Positions 52,120 through 61,109 of a DNA stretch of 64,000 bases are shown piece by piece; position 1 is the stretch's first letter; the number at the start of each line of letters is the position of its first letter. This DNA is from Maribacter spongiicola. GTDB lineage: Bacteria; Bacteroidota; Bacteroidia; Flavobacteriales; Flavobacteriaceae. The notes below the pieces were generated by a model, which saw only the letters and a program-made list of their open reading frames with translations, was not told the origin of the DNA and searched no databases. The stretch lies in the NCBI RefSeq assembly GCF_004364165.1, contig NZ_SOAY01000010.1:310001-374000 (forward strand), written 5' to 3'. Position numbers and translations under genes: made by a program.

Positions 52120-54465
52120 ATGGCAAAAGAGGTAAAGAAAAAAACAACGAATAGTTTTTCGAAATTCATATTATGGTTTTGGATCTTGTTTGGGTCAGGT
52201 ATTGCTATTGTAGCATTAATTTTCTTATCTGCTTCATGGGGACTTTTCGGTGAATTGCCGCCTTATGAATATTTAGAAAATCCGCAGACAAACCTGGCAT
52301 CACAAATCATATCTTCTGATGGTAATTTATTGGGGAAGTTTTATTTAGATGATAACCGTACCGATGTTAAGTTTGACGAATTGCCTGATAACTTGGTAAA
52401 TGCTTTGATTGCAACTGAAGATGTTAGGTTTAATTCTCATTCAGGAATTGATGCTTGGGGTACTTTAAGAGCCTTTGTGTATTTGGGTAGTAAAGGTGGG
52501 GCAAGTACTATCTCTCAGCAATTGGCAAGGCAGTTATTCGTAGGGGTTCGTTCTAGAAATAAGTTTGAGACTATACAGCAAAAAATTAAAGAATGGGTAT
52601 TGGCTATTCGATTAGAGCGAAGCTATACCAAAGAAGAAATCATCAGTATGTATTTTAATATTTATGATTTTGGTAATAATGCCGATGGTATTCGTTCTGC
52701 TTCACGTATTTATTTTGGAAAAGAGCCAAAAGATTTAAAAACGGAGGAATCAGCAATGCTGGTGGGTATGTTCAAAAATTCATCCCTGTTTAACCCTATG
52801 CGTAGAGAAGAAATGGTGAAAGATCGTAGAGATGTTGTTTTGGCTCAAATGGCAAAATATGATTTCATTACCGATGTAGAGAAAGATTCGCTACAGGCTA
52901 CCAAAATGGATATCAACTACAATCCAGAAACGCATAGTGTTGGTTTGGCAACTTATTTTAGAATGTATTTGCAACGTTTTATGAAAGATTGGATTGATAA
53001 AAACCCGAAGCCTGCTATCGGTGACGAATCTGATCGTTATAATCTGTATTTAGACGGACTCAAAATCTACACGACTATTGATTCTAAAATGCAAGCTAAT
53101 GCCGAAGAAGCAGTAAATGAGCACATGACTAAATTGCAAGCTGAGTTCTTTCATCAAAATACACCGGATAGAAATAAAACCGCTCCTTTCTTAGACATTA
53201 CACCAGAAGAGACGAAGAGTATTATGGAGCGCGCCATGAAAAATTCTGAAAGATGGAAAATCATGAAAAGCGAGGGGAAATCTGAAAAGCAGATTCGCGA
53301 GTCTTTCGATAAAAAGACCGAGATGACAGTTTTCGATTGGAAAAGTCAGACTAAAGAAAAAGATACTATTTTAACCCCGATGGATTCCATCCGTTACTAT
53401 AAAACATTTTTAAGAACGGCAATGATGTCTATGGAACCGCAAACAGGTCATGTTAAAGCTTGGGTTGGTGGTATTAATTATAAGCATTTTCAATATGATA
53501 ACGTTATACAAGGTGCAAGACAGGCAGGTTCTACTTTTAAACCTTTTGTATATGCTGCCGCTATAGATCAATTAAGATTATCGCCTTGTGAAACCCGCCC
53601 AGATACCCAATATTGTATTGAAGCAGGTAAGCATGGTAATGTAGAGCCTTGGTGTCCTAGAAATTCTGACATGAAGTACTCTGGTACTAGCTATTCGCTA
53701 AAAAGAGCTTTGGCAAATTCTGTAAACACCGTTACCGCACAATTAATAGATGAGGTGGGTCCTAAATCTGTTGTGAGTATGGTTCGTAATTTAGGACTTT
53801 CAGGAGAAATTCTAGAAGTGCCTTCAATCGCCTTAGGTACCTTAGATGTTAATGTATATGAGATGGTAGGTGCATACGGTGCTTTTGCTAACCAAGGGGT
53901 GTATGTAAAACCGGTTATGGTTACTCGTATCGAAAATAAAGACGGTACGGTTCTTTATGAATATGTACCAGAGACAAAAGATGTATTGAGTAAAGATGTT
54001 TCGTATGCTATTTTAGACCTGATGAAAGGCGTTACCCAAGGTGGTTCGGGTACACGTTTACGTACAACGGGTTATAATAAATGGAGACCGGAATATGACG
54101 AAATTATTACAGGTTATCCATATCAATTGACAAACCCTATTGCCGGTAAGACAGGTACTACACAAAACAATAGTGATGGTTGGTTTATGGGTATGGTACC
54201 TAATTTAGTTACCGGTGTATGGGTAGGTGGTGAAGAAAGAGCGGTGCATTTTAAAAGTATTACTTATGGTCAGGGTGCTTCAATGGCATTGCCTATATGG
54301 GGCTTGTATATGACCAAAAATTATGCAAATGAAGAATTGGGCATTTCTAAAGAAGATTTTGAGCGACCAGAAAACATGTCTATCGAAATAGATTGCGACA
54401 AATTCTCAGCCGGTATTAAACAAGATAATGATGTGGAAGATGATTTAGAAGATCTTGATTTTTAA
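52120..54465 (+). CDS. Penicillin-binding protein 1A (GT51 transglycosylase/transpeptidase)
   Basis: The 781-residue protein has a membrane anchor (about 15-40), a GT51 glycosyltransferase domain (about 60-240; EDVRFNSHSGID, GASTISQQLARQL) and a transpeptidase domain (about 440-720) with nucleophile Ser471 in STFK, an SVN motif (ALANSVNT) and KTGTT. It polymerises and cross-links peptidoglycan. It starts 3 bp after gldH and is closed by a terminator. Confidence 0.95.
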   Translation: MAKEVKKKTTNSFSKFILWFWILFGSGIAIVALIFLSASWGLFGELPPYEYLENPQTNLASQIISSDGNLLGKFYLDDNRTDVKFDELPDNLVNALIATEDVRFNSHSGIDAWGTLRAFVYLGSKGGASTISQQLARQLFVGVRSRNKFETIQQKIKEWVLAIRLERSYTKEEIISMYFNIYDFGNNADGIRSASRIYFGKEPKDLKTEESAMLVGMFKNSSLFNPMRREEMVKDRRDVVLAQMAKYDFITDVEKDSLQATKMDINYNPETHSVGLATYFRMYLQRFMKDWIDKNPKPAIGDESDRYNLYLDGLKIYTTIDSKMQANAEEAVNEHMTKLQAEFFHQNTPDRNKTAPFLDITPEETKSIMERAMKNSERWKIMKSEGKSEKQIRESFDKKTEMTVFDWKSQTKEKDTILTPMDSIRYYKTFLRTAMMSMEPQTGHVKAWVGGINYKHFQYDNVIQGARQAGSTFKPFVYAAAIDQLRLSPCETRPDTQYCIEAGKHGNVEPWCPRNSDMKYSGTSYSLKRALANSVNTVTAQLIDEVGPKSVVSMVRNLGLSGEILEVPSIALGTLDVNVYEMVGAYGAFANQGVYVKPVMVTRIENKDGTVLYEYVPETKDVLSKDVSYAILDLMKGVTQGGSGTRLRTTGYNKWRPEYDEIITGYPYQLTNPIAGKTGTTQNNSDGWFMGMVPNLVTGVWVGGEERAVHFKSITYGQGASMALPIWGLYMTKNYANEELGISKEDFERPENMSIEIDCDKFSAGIKQDNDVEDDLEDLDF

Positions 54466-54486
54466 TTGATCGACCATAATTTTTAG

Positions 54487-54519
54487 AAAAGGTCTTGGTA
54501 TACACCAAGACCTTTTTTT
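54487..54519 (+). terminator. Terminator after the PBP1A gene
   Basis: A perfect 13-bp stem (54487-54499 with 54504-54516), 4-nt loop, T-run to 54519; it lies 21 bp after the stop. Confidence 0.92.
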
Positions 54520-54570
54520 ATTTATTCCATTTTAAATCGGTATTTTAGACACTAGATAATTTAATAATAA

Positions 54571-55269
54571 ATGATACGTAAAACAGTAGCAAACGTAACC
54601 GATGCATTAGCAGGTGTAAAAGACGGAATGACCTTTATGTTAGGTGGATTCGGACTTTGTGGTATTCCTGAAAATGCGATTAGTGAATTAGTAAGATTAG
54701 GTGTAAAGGACATCACTTGTATTTCGAATAACGCGGGTGTTGATGATTTTGGCTTGGGATTATTGTTGCAGCAACATCAAATTAAAAAAATGATTTCATC
54801 TTATGTAGGTGAGAACGATGAATTTGAACGACAAATGCTTAGTGGCGAGTTAGAGGTTGAATTAACACCACAGGGTACACTTGCCGAAAAATGTAGAGCT
54901 GCACAAGCTGGTTTCCCCGCTTTTTTCACTCCGGCTGGTTATGGCACAGAGGTGGCAGAAGGAAAAGAAGTACGTGAATTTGATGGGAAAATGTACATAT
55001 TAGAAGAAGCATTTAAGGCAGATTTTGCTTTTGTAAAAGCTTGGAAAGGTGATGCCGCTGGTAATTTAATATTTAAAGGAACTGCACGAAATTTTAATCC
55101 GTGTATGTGTGGTGCCGCTACCATTACTGTAGCTGAGGTTGAAGAGTTGGTGCCTGAAGGAGAACTAGATCCAAACCAAATACATATTCCGGGAATATTC
55201 GTGCAACGCATTTTTCAAGGAAAAGATTACGAGAAAAGAATAGAACAAAGAACGGTACGTCAAAAATAA
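54571..55269 (+). CDS. 3-oxoacid CoA-transferase subunit A
   Basis: The 232-residue protein is the alpha half of a SCOT-type class I CoA-transferase ([16 protein letters not shown] at about 22-37, [12 protein letters not shown]). With the next gene it transfers CoA from succinyl-CoA to acetoacetate or similar acids, opening ketone-body use. 4 bp separate it from subunit B. Substrate is inferred from similarity to ScoA/AtoD. Confidence 0.94.
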   Translation: MIRKTVANVTDALAGVKDGMTFMLGGFGLCGIPENAISELVRLGVKDITCISNNAGVDDFGLGLLLQQHQIKKMISSYVGENDEFERQMLSGELEVELTPQGTLAEKCRAAQAGFPAFFTPAGYGTEVAEGKEVREFDGKMYILEEAFKADFAFVKAWKGDAAGNLIFKGTARNFNPCMCGAATITVAEVEELVPEGELDPNQIHIPGIFVQRIFQGKDYEKRIEQRTVRQK

Positions 55270-55273
55270 AAAC

Positions 55274-55927
55274 ATGTTAGACAAAAACGGAATTGCAAAA
55301 AGAATTGCACAAGAAGTGGAAGACGGCTATTATGTAAACCTTGGTATAGGTATACCGACCTTGGTAGCAAATTATGTTCGTGATGATATTAGTGTAGAAT
55401 TTCAAAGTGAAAACGGAATTCTAGGTATGGGTCCTTTTCCAATTGATGGCCAAGAAGATGCAGATTTAATAAATGCAGGTAAGCAAACCATAACAGCATT
55501 GCCAGGGGCATCTTATTTTGATTCTGCTACTAGTTTTGCCATGATTAGAGGTAAGCATGTAGACCTTACTATACTTGGCGCTATGGAGGTTGCTGAGAAC
55601 GGCGATATAGCCAACTGGAAAATTCCTGGTAAAATGGTTAAGGGTATGGGTGGTGCTATGGATCTTGTAGCATCGGCAGAGAATATTATTGTTGCTATGA
55701 TGCATACCAATAGAGCAGGTGAATCTAAACTATTAAAGAAGTGTAGTCTTCCTTTAACAGGGGTAGGTTGTGTTAAGAAGATAGTAACTAATCTGGCAGT
55801 ACTCGAGGTTATAGATGATGGCTTTTTGCTGTTAGAAAGAGCGCCTGGTGTTTCTGTAGAAGATATTAAAGTTGCTACTGAAGGTAATCTAATTATTAGA
55901 GGAAAAGTTGCAGAGATGAGTGTTTAG
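55274..55927 (+). CDS. 3-oxoacid CoA-transferase subunit B
   Basis: The 217-residue beta half carries the catalytic Glu46 in SENGILG, and GIGIPTLVA at about 24-32. It completes the transferase with the gene just upstream. Confidence 0.94.
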   Translation: MLDKNGIAKRIAQEVEDGYYVNLGIGIPTLVANYVRDDISVEFQSENGILGMGPFPIDGQEDADLINAGKQTITALPGASYFDSATSFAMIRGKHVDLTILGAMEVAENGDIANWKIPGKMVKGMGGAMDLVASAENIIVAMMHTNRAGESKLLKKCSLPLTGVGCVKKIVTNLAVLEVIDDGFLLLERAPGVSVEDIKVATEGNLIIRGKVAEMSV

Positions 55928-56077
55928 TAAGGTTAGGTAGATTATCGATGAAATAAGCTTTTTATATTTTTCACAACAGGTTATAATCTGTACACAACAA
56001 TTATTATCAAAATTCAGTAGAACAGATGTATCTTTCAATCTCAATTAACCCCTTAACCTATAAATTACTTAGCCGTC

Positions 56078-56185
56078 ATGAATTCACAAATTAACCACAC
56101 TGCTAGCGAAAACAAAATTCAAGTTTATAGAAATGATTTCTTTACAGGATTTCTAAGACTTACTAAAAAGTTATTTATGTTATAA
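56078..56185 (+). CDS. Possible 35-residue small protein
   Basis: An ATG-started frame encodes MNSQINHTASENKIQVYRND followed by FFTGFLRLTKKLFML and a TAA. The first half is polar and the second half amphipathic and basic. It is followed 20 bp later by a strong terminator that no other gene uses, which supports a transcribed unit here. No known family. A non-coding RNA is the alternative. Confidence 0.5.
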   Translation: MNSQINHTASENKIQVYRNDFFTGFLRLTKKLFML

Positions 56186-56204
56186 ATTACTTTAAAGAGA
56201 TTAA

Positions 56205-56238
56205 AAAAGAGCGACTTATTAAGTCGCTCTTTTTTTTT
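56205..56238 (+). terminator. Terminator after the small gene
   Basis: A perfect 13-bp stem (56205-56217 with 56221-56233), core GAGCGACTT / AAGTCGCTC, loop ATT, long T-run. The scoB stop is 278 bp upstream, so the terminator could also close the CoA-transferase operon. Confidence 0.92.
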
Positions 56239-56356
56239 GCCTTTTTTAAACGACGAGAATTTTAATAACCTATAATTAAACTTTTAGTTTTAAGGTTGAT
56301 AGACTAACTTGTCTTGGTTCACCACAATTTTAATAAGTTTTACCACAAATTCTTTT

Positions 56357-56383
56357 TTGTAAGAAAAAGACTACATATATTTG
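56357..56383 (+). promoter_or_regulatory. Promoter of the 121-residue lipoprotein gene
   Basis: TTG (56357-56359), 16 nt, TATATTTG (56376-56383), an exact -7 match. It lies 49 bp before the start codon. Confidence 0.6.
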
Positions 56384-56432
56384 AAGTGTAAATAAAGTGT
56401 ATCCCAAATCGCTTTGTAAAACTTAACCTAAA

Positions 56433-56798
56433 ATGAAGTATGTATTTAGTTGCCTAATCTTATTGGTACTTGTTACCTCGTGTTCAAAAATTGAAGAAAA
56501 TAATGATCCTATTATTGGTATATGGAGTCATACGGTCAAAACCGCTACCAATACGAATAAAATGGTCATAGATAATGAAGAATATATCTTTAATGATGTT
56601 TATTTAGGTCGGTTTCACGGCTATAAAGGTGGTCAGGTTGTATATCTGACAGATTTTAGCTGGAGTGTAAACGGCGATGTGTATATCGTTAGCTACCCAG
56701 GAACAGATTTTCCTGACGATTTTGTAAAAATGCAAGAGACTGATGACGGATTAATTCTTATGAGAACAGAAGGTAAATTATTTGCCGAAAAAGAATAA
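56433..56798 (+). CDS. Small lipoprotein, lipocalin-like candidate
   Basis: The 121-residue protein has a lipoprotein signal with Cys17 (LVTSC). The mature part contains IIGIWSHTVK near its start and a run of beta strands, reminiscent of lipocalin-type domains that begin with a GxW motif. Monocistronic with its own promoter and terminator. Function unknown. Confidence 0.65.
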   Translation: MKYVFSCLILLVLVTSCSKIEENNDPIIGIWSHTVKTATNTNKMVIDNEEYIFNDVYLGRFHGYKGGQVVYLTDFSWSVNGDVYIVSYPGTDFPDDFVKMQETDDGLILMRTEGKLFAEKE

Positions 56799-56903
56799 AA
56801 GTTCGCAATTGAAAAATGCCCACGAACTATTGTATGTTATAAGTATGCAATAGTAGAAACAGAAAAGTTACCAAATCAACCATTTTATAAAATTTCCCCC
56901 GGT

Positions 56904-56932
56904 AAGGAGCAAAGTAATTTGCTCCTTTTTTT
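56904..56932 (+). terminator. Terminator after the small lipoprotein gene
   Basis: AAGGAGCAAA (56904-56913) and TTTGCTCCTT (56918-56927), loop GTAA, T-run to 56932. Confidence 0.9.
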
Positions 56933-56943
56933 ATTTTAGTGAA

Positions 56944-57468
56944 ATGAAACTTATATATAGATTATGTTCTCTTGAAGAACTACATCAATTAAGACAAATT
57001 TCTGAGCACACTTTTGTCACTGCTTTCGAAAAAGATAATCATCCCGAAGATTTTAAGAAGTACATTGAAAAGGCTTTTGCCTTAGAAAAGGTGAAAGAAG
57101 AAGTGCTTAACCCAAATAGTGATTTCTATTTTGTGTATTACAAGAAACAAGTCGTGGGTTACTTTAAGCTAAATGTGAATGATGCTCAGTCAGAACTTAA
57201 ACATGATGATAGTATTGAATTAGAACGTATTTATGTTTTAGCTGAATATCAAGGTGTTGGTATAGGGGAACAAATTTTGCATTATATTAAAACTATTGCT
57301 CAAGAACGAAACAAGGCGATGTTATGGTTGGGTGTTTGGCAAGAAAATGAGCGTGCCGTAAAGTTCTATGAGCGCCACGGGTTTAAAAAATTTGATACCC
57401 ATCCTTATTTCATAGGTACAGATGAGCAAACGGATTGGTTAATGCGTTTCAAATTAAGTACCTTGTAG
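56944..57468 (+). CDS. GNAT family N-acetyltransferase
   Basis: The 174-residue protein has the GNAT fold with the acetyl-CoA loop in RIYVLAEYQGVGIGEQIL (about 97-114) and the late WLGVWQENERAVKFYERHGF. The substrate amine is unknown. It follows a terminator closely, with only 11 bp between, and lies 16 bp before a serine hydrolase gene. Confidence 0.9.
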   Translation: MKLIYRLCSLEELHQLRQISEHTFVTAFEKDNHPEDFKKYIEKAFALEKVKEEVLNPNSDFYFVYYKKQVVGYFKLNVNDAQSELKHDDSIELERIYVLAEYQGVGIGEQILHYIKTIAQERNKAMLWLGVWQENERAVKFYERHGFKKFDTHPYFIGTDEQTDWLMRFKLSTL

Positions 57469-57484
57469 TCTCATACTAACTTTC

Positions 57485-58633
57485 ATGAAATTATACTGTA
57501 TCACCCTAGTTGCTTTCCTAGGCTTTTTGAACCTACAAGCGCAAGAATATTACTTTCCAGAACGAAATGCAGACTGGGAAGTAAAATCACCAAAAGACTT
57601 TAAAATTAAAGATACCAAGCTAAATGAAGCGGTAGATTTTGCAGAGGCAAATGAGTATTCTGGTTCTAGAGATTTGCGTATTGCTATCGTAAAAGGCTTT
57701 GAAAATGAACCGTTTCATAAAATATTAGGTCCGACGAAGAAACGTGGTGGTCCGGCAGGTATGATTCTTAAAAATGGATATATAGTTGCCCAATGGGGAG
57801 ATACCAAAAGAGTTGACATGACTTTCAGTGTTACCAAGAGTTTTTTGAGCACCATGGCTGGTCTTGCCGAAGACGAAAAGCTAATTTTCGATACTAAGAA
57901 TTTGGTAGGTGACTACATCTGGGACGGCACTTTTGATGGTGCCCATAATTCTAAAATTACTTGGGAACATTTACTGCAACAAAATTCCGCTTGGGCTGGT
58001 GAACTTTGGGGAGGAAAAGATTGGGCAGATAGACCTCCAAGTGAAGGCGGTATTGATGATTGGAAGTTTGCAACACCTAAAGAACCGGGTACTGTTATGG
58101 AATATAATGATGTGCGTGTAAACGTATTGGCATATTCACTTACACATGTATGGCGTAAACCAATGCCTTTGGTTTTAAAAGAAAAAATTATGGACAAAAT
58201 CGACGCATCTTCTACATGGCGTTGGTTTGGTTATGATGATGCATGGACAGAGATTGATGGACTTCAAATGAAGTCGGTTACTGGCGGCGGACATTCAGGA
58301 GCAGGAATATTCATTAGCGCAGAAGATATGGCTCGCTTTGGTATGTTGTTCTTGAATAATGGTAAATGGAAGAATGACCAATTGATTTCAGATAATTGGA
58401 TTAAAAAAGCTACTACCCCTTCCGCACCTAATGCAAATTATGGCTACATGTGGTGGTTAAATAAAAAGGGTGCTAGACATTGGGAAGGTCTATCAGAAAA
58501 CATCTACTATGCTGCCGGTTTTGGCGGTAACTTTATCGTAATAGATAAAGAGAATGATTTGGTGGTAGTAACACGCTGGTTAGAACCTAGTAAAATTGGC
58601 GAATTTATGTCTAAAGTAAATGCTGCTTTTTAG
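57485..58633 (+). CDS. Secreted serine hydrolase, class C beta-lactamase fold
   Basis: The 382-residue protein has a signal peptide (about 1-19, LNLQAQ) and the penicillin-recognising fold: Ser115-V-T-Lys118, a Tyr in MEYNDVR, and a C-terminal GGNF strand. Such proteins are usually peptidases or esterases rather than true beta-lactamases. It is convergent with the aminotransferase gene, 10 bp away. Confidence 0.88.
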   Translation: MKLYCITLVAFLGFLNLQAQEYYFPERNADWEVKSPKDFKIKDTKLNEAVDFAEANEYSGSRDLRIAIVKGFENEPFHKILGPTKKRGGPAGMILKNGYIVAQWGDTKRVDMTFSVTKSFLSTMAGLAEDEKLIFDTKNLVGDYIWDGTFDGAHNSKITWEHLLQQNSAWAGELWGGKDWADRPPSEGGIDDWKFATPKEPGTVMEYNDVRVNVLAYSLTHVWRKPMPLVLKEKIMDKIDASSTWRWFGYDDAWTEIDGLQMKSVTGGGHSGAGIFISAEDMARFGMLFLNNGKWKNDQLISDNWIKKATTPSAPNANYGYMWWLNKKGARHWEGLSENIYYAAGFGGNFIVIDKENDLVVVTRWLEPSKIGEFMSKVNAAF

Positions 58634-58643
58634 TAATTAGGTA

Positions 58644-59801
58644 TTAGAGCTTGCATAGAATTTCAACTGCTTTTTCTAAAGTTTCCTGTTTTTTGGCAAA
58701 GCAGAATCTCAACATATGATCATTTCTATTATCGACATTGAAAGAGGAAATCGGTATAGAAGCTATTCCGTTTTCGGTGATTAATCGCTTCCCTATTACT
58801 TCATCTTCTTCATTTGAAATATTGGTATAATTTAATAATTGAAAATATGTTCCTTGGGATGGTTTAAACTTGAATTTAGACGATTTTATTCCTTCAAGAA
58901 AGAAATCTCGTTTTTGTTGGTAAAAATTGTTCAAATCTAGATAGTGTGACTCATTTTTCAAATAGATAGCCAATGCGCGTTGTACCGGATGGTTTACACA
59001 AAAAACTGCAAATTGATGCACCTTTCTAAATTCAGCCATCAGTTCGGCTGGTGCCACACAATAGCCCATTTTCCAACCGGTTACATGAAATGTTTTTCCA
59101 AAAGATGCACAGACAAAACTTCTGTTGGCTAAATCAGGAAATCGCGATGCACTTTCATGCACTTGTCCGTCGAAAATAATATGCTCATAAACCTCGTCGC
59201 TCAAAAGAATAATATTGGTAGGTTTTAATATCTTCTCTAACTGCTCCATATCCCATTTGGTAAGAATGGTTCCGCTGGGGTTATGAGGCGTATTTATGAT
59301 GACCATTTTGGTTTTATCGGTAATCTTATTTTGAAAGGCTGTCCAATCTATCTTATAATTTGGAGCATTTAATTGAACATAGACTGATATTCCGCCGTTT
59401 AAAGTAATTGCGGGCTCATAACAGTCGTAAGCTGGTTTTATGACAATTACCTCGTCACCTTTATTAACGAAGGCTGTAATCGCCGTAAAAATGGCTTGAG
59501 TGGCACCCACGGTTATGGTTATTTCATCGACGGGAGAATAATTGTGATTATGTAGCGATGCTATTTTCTCTGAAATGACTTCCCTTAGCCCATAATACCC
59601 TTGCATTGGTGCATATTGATTATAACCGATGTTAATAGCCTCGCTTACCAATGACTTCAATTTTTTATCTGCTTGAAAATTTGGGAACCCTTGTGATAAA
59701 TCAATTGCTTTATGTTTCCGTGCAAGATTACCAACCGTTGTAAAAATGGTTGTCTTTACATCAGGTAATTTAGATGCTTTTGTATGTAGTGTATGGTCCA
59801 T
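58644..59801 (-). CDS. Class I/II aminotransferase (methionine/kynurenine aminotransferase-like)
   Basis: I start at the ATG complementary to 59799-59801 (385 residues); a longer frame from 59834 runs into the terminator. PLP enzyme features: IDLSQGFPNF, NTPHNPSG, SDEVYEHI, and the PLP Lys in SFGKTFHVTGWKMG. The pattern is closest to YbdL-like enzymes acting on methionine or other aromatic or hydrophobic amino acids. Substrate inferred. Confidence 0.9.
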   Translation of the reverse strand: MDHTLHTKASKLPDVKTTIFTTVGNLARKHKAIDLSQGFPNFQADKKLKSLVSEAINIGYNQYAPMQGYYGLREVISEKIASLHNHNYSPVDEITITVGATQAIFTAITAFVNKGDEVIVIKPAYDCYEPAITLNGGISVYVQLNAPNYKIDWTAFQNKITDKTKMVIINTPHNPSGTILTKWDMEQLEKILKPTNIILLSDEVYEHIIFDGQVHESASRFPDLANRSFVCASFGKTFHVTGWKMGYCVAPAELMAEFRKVHQFAVFCVNHPVQRALAIYLKNESHYLDLNNFYQQKRDFFLEGIKSSKFKFKPSQGTYFQLLNYTNISNEEDEVIGKRLITENGIASIPISSFNVDNRNDHMLRFCFAKKQETLEKAVEILCKL

Positions 59802-59832
59802 AATAGTAAATGTATGAATTTTAAATACGGGC

Positions 59833-59863
59833 ATAAAAAAAGCCCAACCAATTGGTTGGGCTT
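59833..59863 (-). terminator. Terminator of the DJ-1/PfpI gene
   Basis: Perfect 10-bp arms AAGCCCAACC (59840-59849) and GGTTGGGCTT (59854-59863) around AATT. On the minus strand the stem is followed by a T-run (A-run 59835-59841 on plus). It separates the PfpI-like gene from the aminotransferase. Confidence 0.9.
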
Positions 59864-59883
59864 ATCAATTCCATTAGAATGAA

Positions 59884-60429
59884 TTATGCGTGTTGCATTT
59901 CATGTTTTCCTTCTTTTATTTCCTCAATTAATTTGGAATTAAAAGCTGGTAAATCATCTGGATTTCTACTGGTAACAAATCCTTCATCAACTACTACCTC
60001 TTGGTCAACCCAATTGGCTCCTGCATTTACTAAATCATCTTTAATGGAATTAAATGATGTCATTTTTCTTCCTTTTACTACTCCTGCACTAATTAGTGTC
60101 CATGGTGCATGGCAAATTGCTGCTACCGGTTTCTTCAATTTAAAGAAATCGCGTACAAAATCTAATGCGGTTTCTTCTCTTCTCAATAAATCTGGATTGA
60201 TTACGCCGCCAGGTAAAACCAATGCATTATAATCTTCCGCCTTTACTTCATTTAGTGTTTTGTCAACCTTATAGCTATTAGACCAATTTCCGTCTGCCCA
60301 ACCTTTTATTTCTCCTTTTTCTAAACTTACAATTTCCACATTAAAGCCTTCTTTTTCCATGGCTTCTTTTGGAGATTTTAATTCACTTTCTTCAAATCCA
60401 TTTGTAGCTAATATTGCTATCCTCTTCAT
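59884..60429 (-). CDS. DJ-1/PfpI family protein (YhbO-like)
   Basis: The 181-residue single-domain protein has Glu14 (FEESEL), and the nucleophile elbow AICHAPW with Cys106-His107. This matches the YhbO/PfpI class, reported as proteases or glyoxalase/deglycase-type stress enzymes; activity is debated. Monocistronic. Confidence 0.92.
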   Translation of the reverse strand: MKRIAILATNGFEESELKSPKEAMEKEGFNVEIVSLEKGEIKGWADGNWSNSYKVDKTLNEVKAEDYNALVLPGGVINPDLLRREETALDFVRDFFKLKKPVAAICHAPWTLISAGVVKGRKMTSFNSIKDDLVNAGANWVDQEVVVDEGFVTSRNPDDLPAFNSKLIEEIKEGKHEMQHA

Positions 60430-60560
60430 ATTATATAGTTTTTTAGATTAATAATTATGTTCATCACTAAGTTACTAATCATATATACTGATATCCGTTA
60501 AGGCTATATTAAATAAGGGTTTACAAGGGTTAAACATTTATTAAATGAACTTTATAAAAC

Positions 60561-61043
60561 TCATTTTGTGCTCATTTGCACGGTATTTAAATGATCAAGG
60601 GTAGTTGCTAAGCAGTTATCTAGATTCTTTTTGATTTCAGATTCCCAATACCTGAATACTGTATATCCTAAATGACTAAGTTCTGTGTTTACTTCATCAT
60701 CGCGCTGCATATTACGTTCTATTTTAGCAATCCAAAATTCGCGATTGGTTTTCACCTTTGGTTTACGTTCTGCCCAATTTTTGCCATGCCAATATTCCCC
60801 ATCAATGAATATGACCGTTTTGTATTTGGGTAGGGCAATGTCAGGTTTACCGATCAGCTTTTTGTAATCTATGCGATAGCGATATCCAGCAGCATACAAT
60901 GCTTTTCTAAAGGCAAGTTCAGGCTTGGTATTTTTCCCTTTTATTTTGCTCATTATTTTTGAGCGCTGTGGGGTAGTGTAGAAGCCAGATTCTTCATTGA
61001 ACCTAGGTACTTTTATTCGTTCTTTAGTATAGTCTTCTGACAT
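60561..61043 (-). CDS. Vsr-like (very short patch repair) endonuclease, zinc ligands absent
   Basis: The 160-residue protein has the Vsr core: RSKIMSKIKGKNTKPELAFRKAL (two adjoining helices, 27-49), GKPDIALPKYKTVIFIDG with catalytic Asp68, and WHGKNW (85-90), then FWIAKIERNMQRD. In E. coli Vsr the CFWHxHxC region binds zinc; here it reads EYWHGKNW, with no Cys in the protein except one near 143 (DNCLATT). No cytosine methyltransferase gene lies nearby. It may nick T:G mismatches or have another DNA target. Confidence 0.82.
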   Translation of the reverse strand: MSEDYTKERIKVPRFNEESGFYTTPQRSKIMSKIKGKNTKPELAFRKALYAAGYRYRIDYKKLIGKPDIALPKYKTVIFIDGEYWHGKNWAERKPKVKTNREFWIAKIERNMQRDDEVNTELSHLGYTVFRYWESEIKKNLDNCLATTLDHLNTVQMSTK

Positions 61044-61055
61044 ATCTTAAAAATA

Positions 61056-61087
61056 AAAAATCCCGAACCTCTACGGTCGGGATTTTT
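61056..61087 (-). terminator. Terminator of the sdh operon
   Basis: AAAAATCCCGA (61056-61066) and TCGGGATTTTT (61077-61087) form a perfect 11-bp stem around a 10-nt loop with A/T tracts at both ends. It lies 23 bp after the sdhB stop. Confidence 0.9.
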
Positions 61088-61109
61088 AAAAACTTTATGA
61101 TTGTTAAGC

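Larger units (their letters stand above)
55928..56432. other. 505-bp intergenic region with a small gene, terminator and promoter
   Basis: Contains a 35-codon frame (56078-56185), its terminator (56205-56238) and a promoter for the next lipoprotein gene (56357-56383). The first 150 bp are AT-rich with a TATCTTTC element near 56030 and could hold the promoter of the small gene. Confidence 0.6.

Noticed and set aside
51441-52169. A 242-codon open frame on the minus strand across ricT/gldH
   Set aside because: It is antisense to two well-supported genes, is composed of Phe/Leu/Val low-complexity read from the opposite strand of the Lys/Asn tail, and matches no family.
57485-58633. Calling the serine hydrolase a beta-lactamase
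   Set aside because: The SxxK motif is shared with many esterases and peptidases; the remaining motifs do not match AmpC, and there is no ampR-like regulator.
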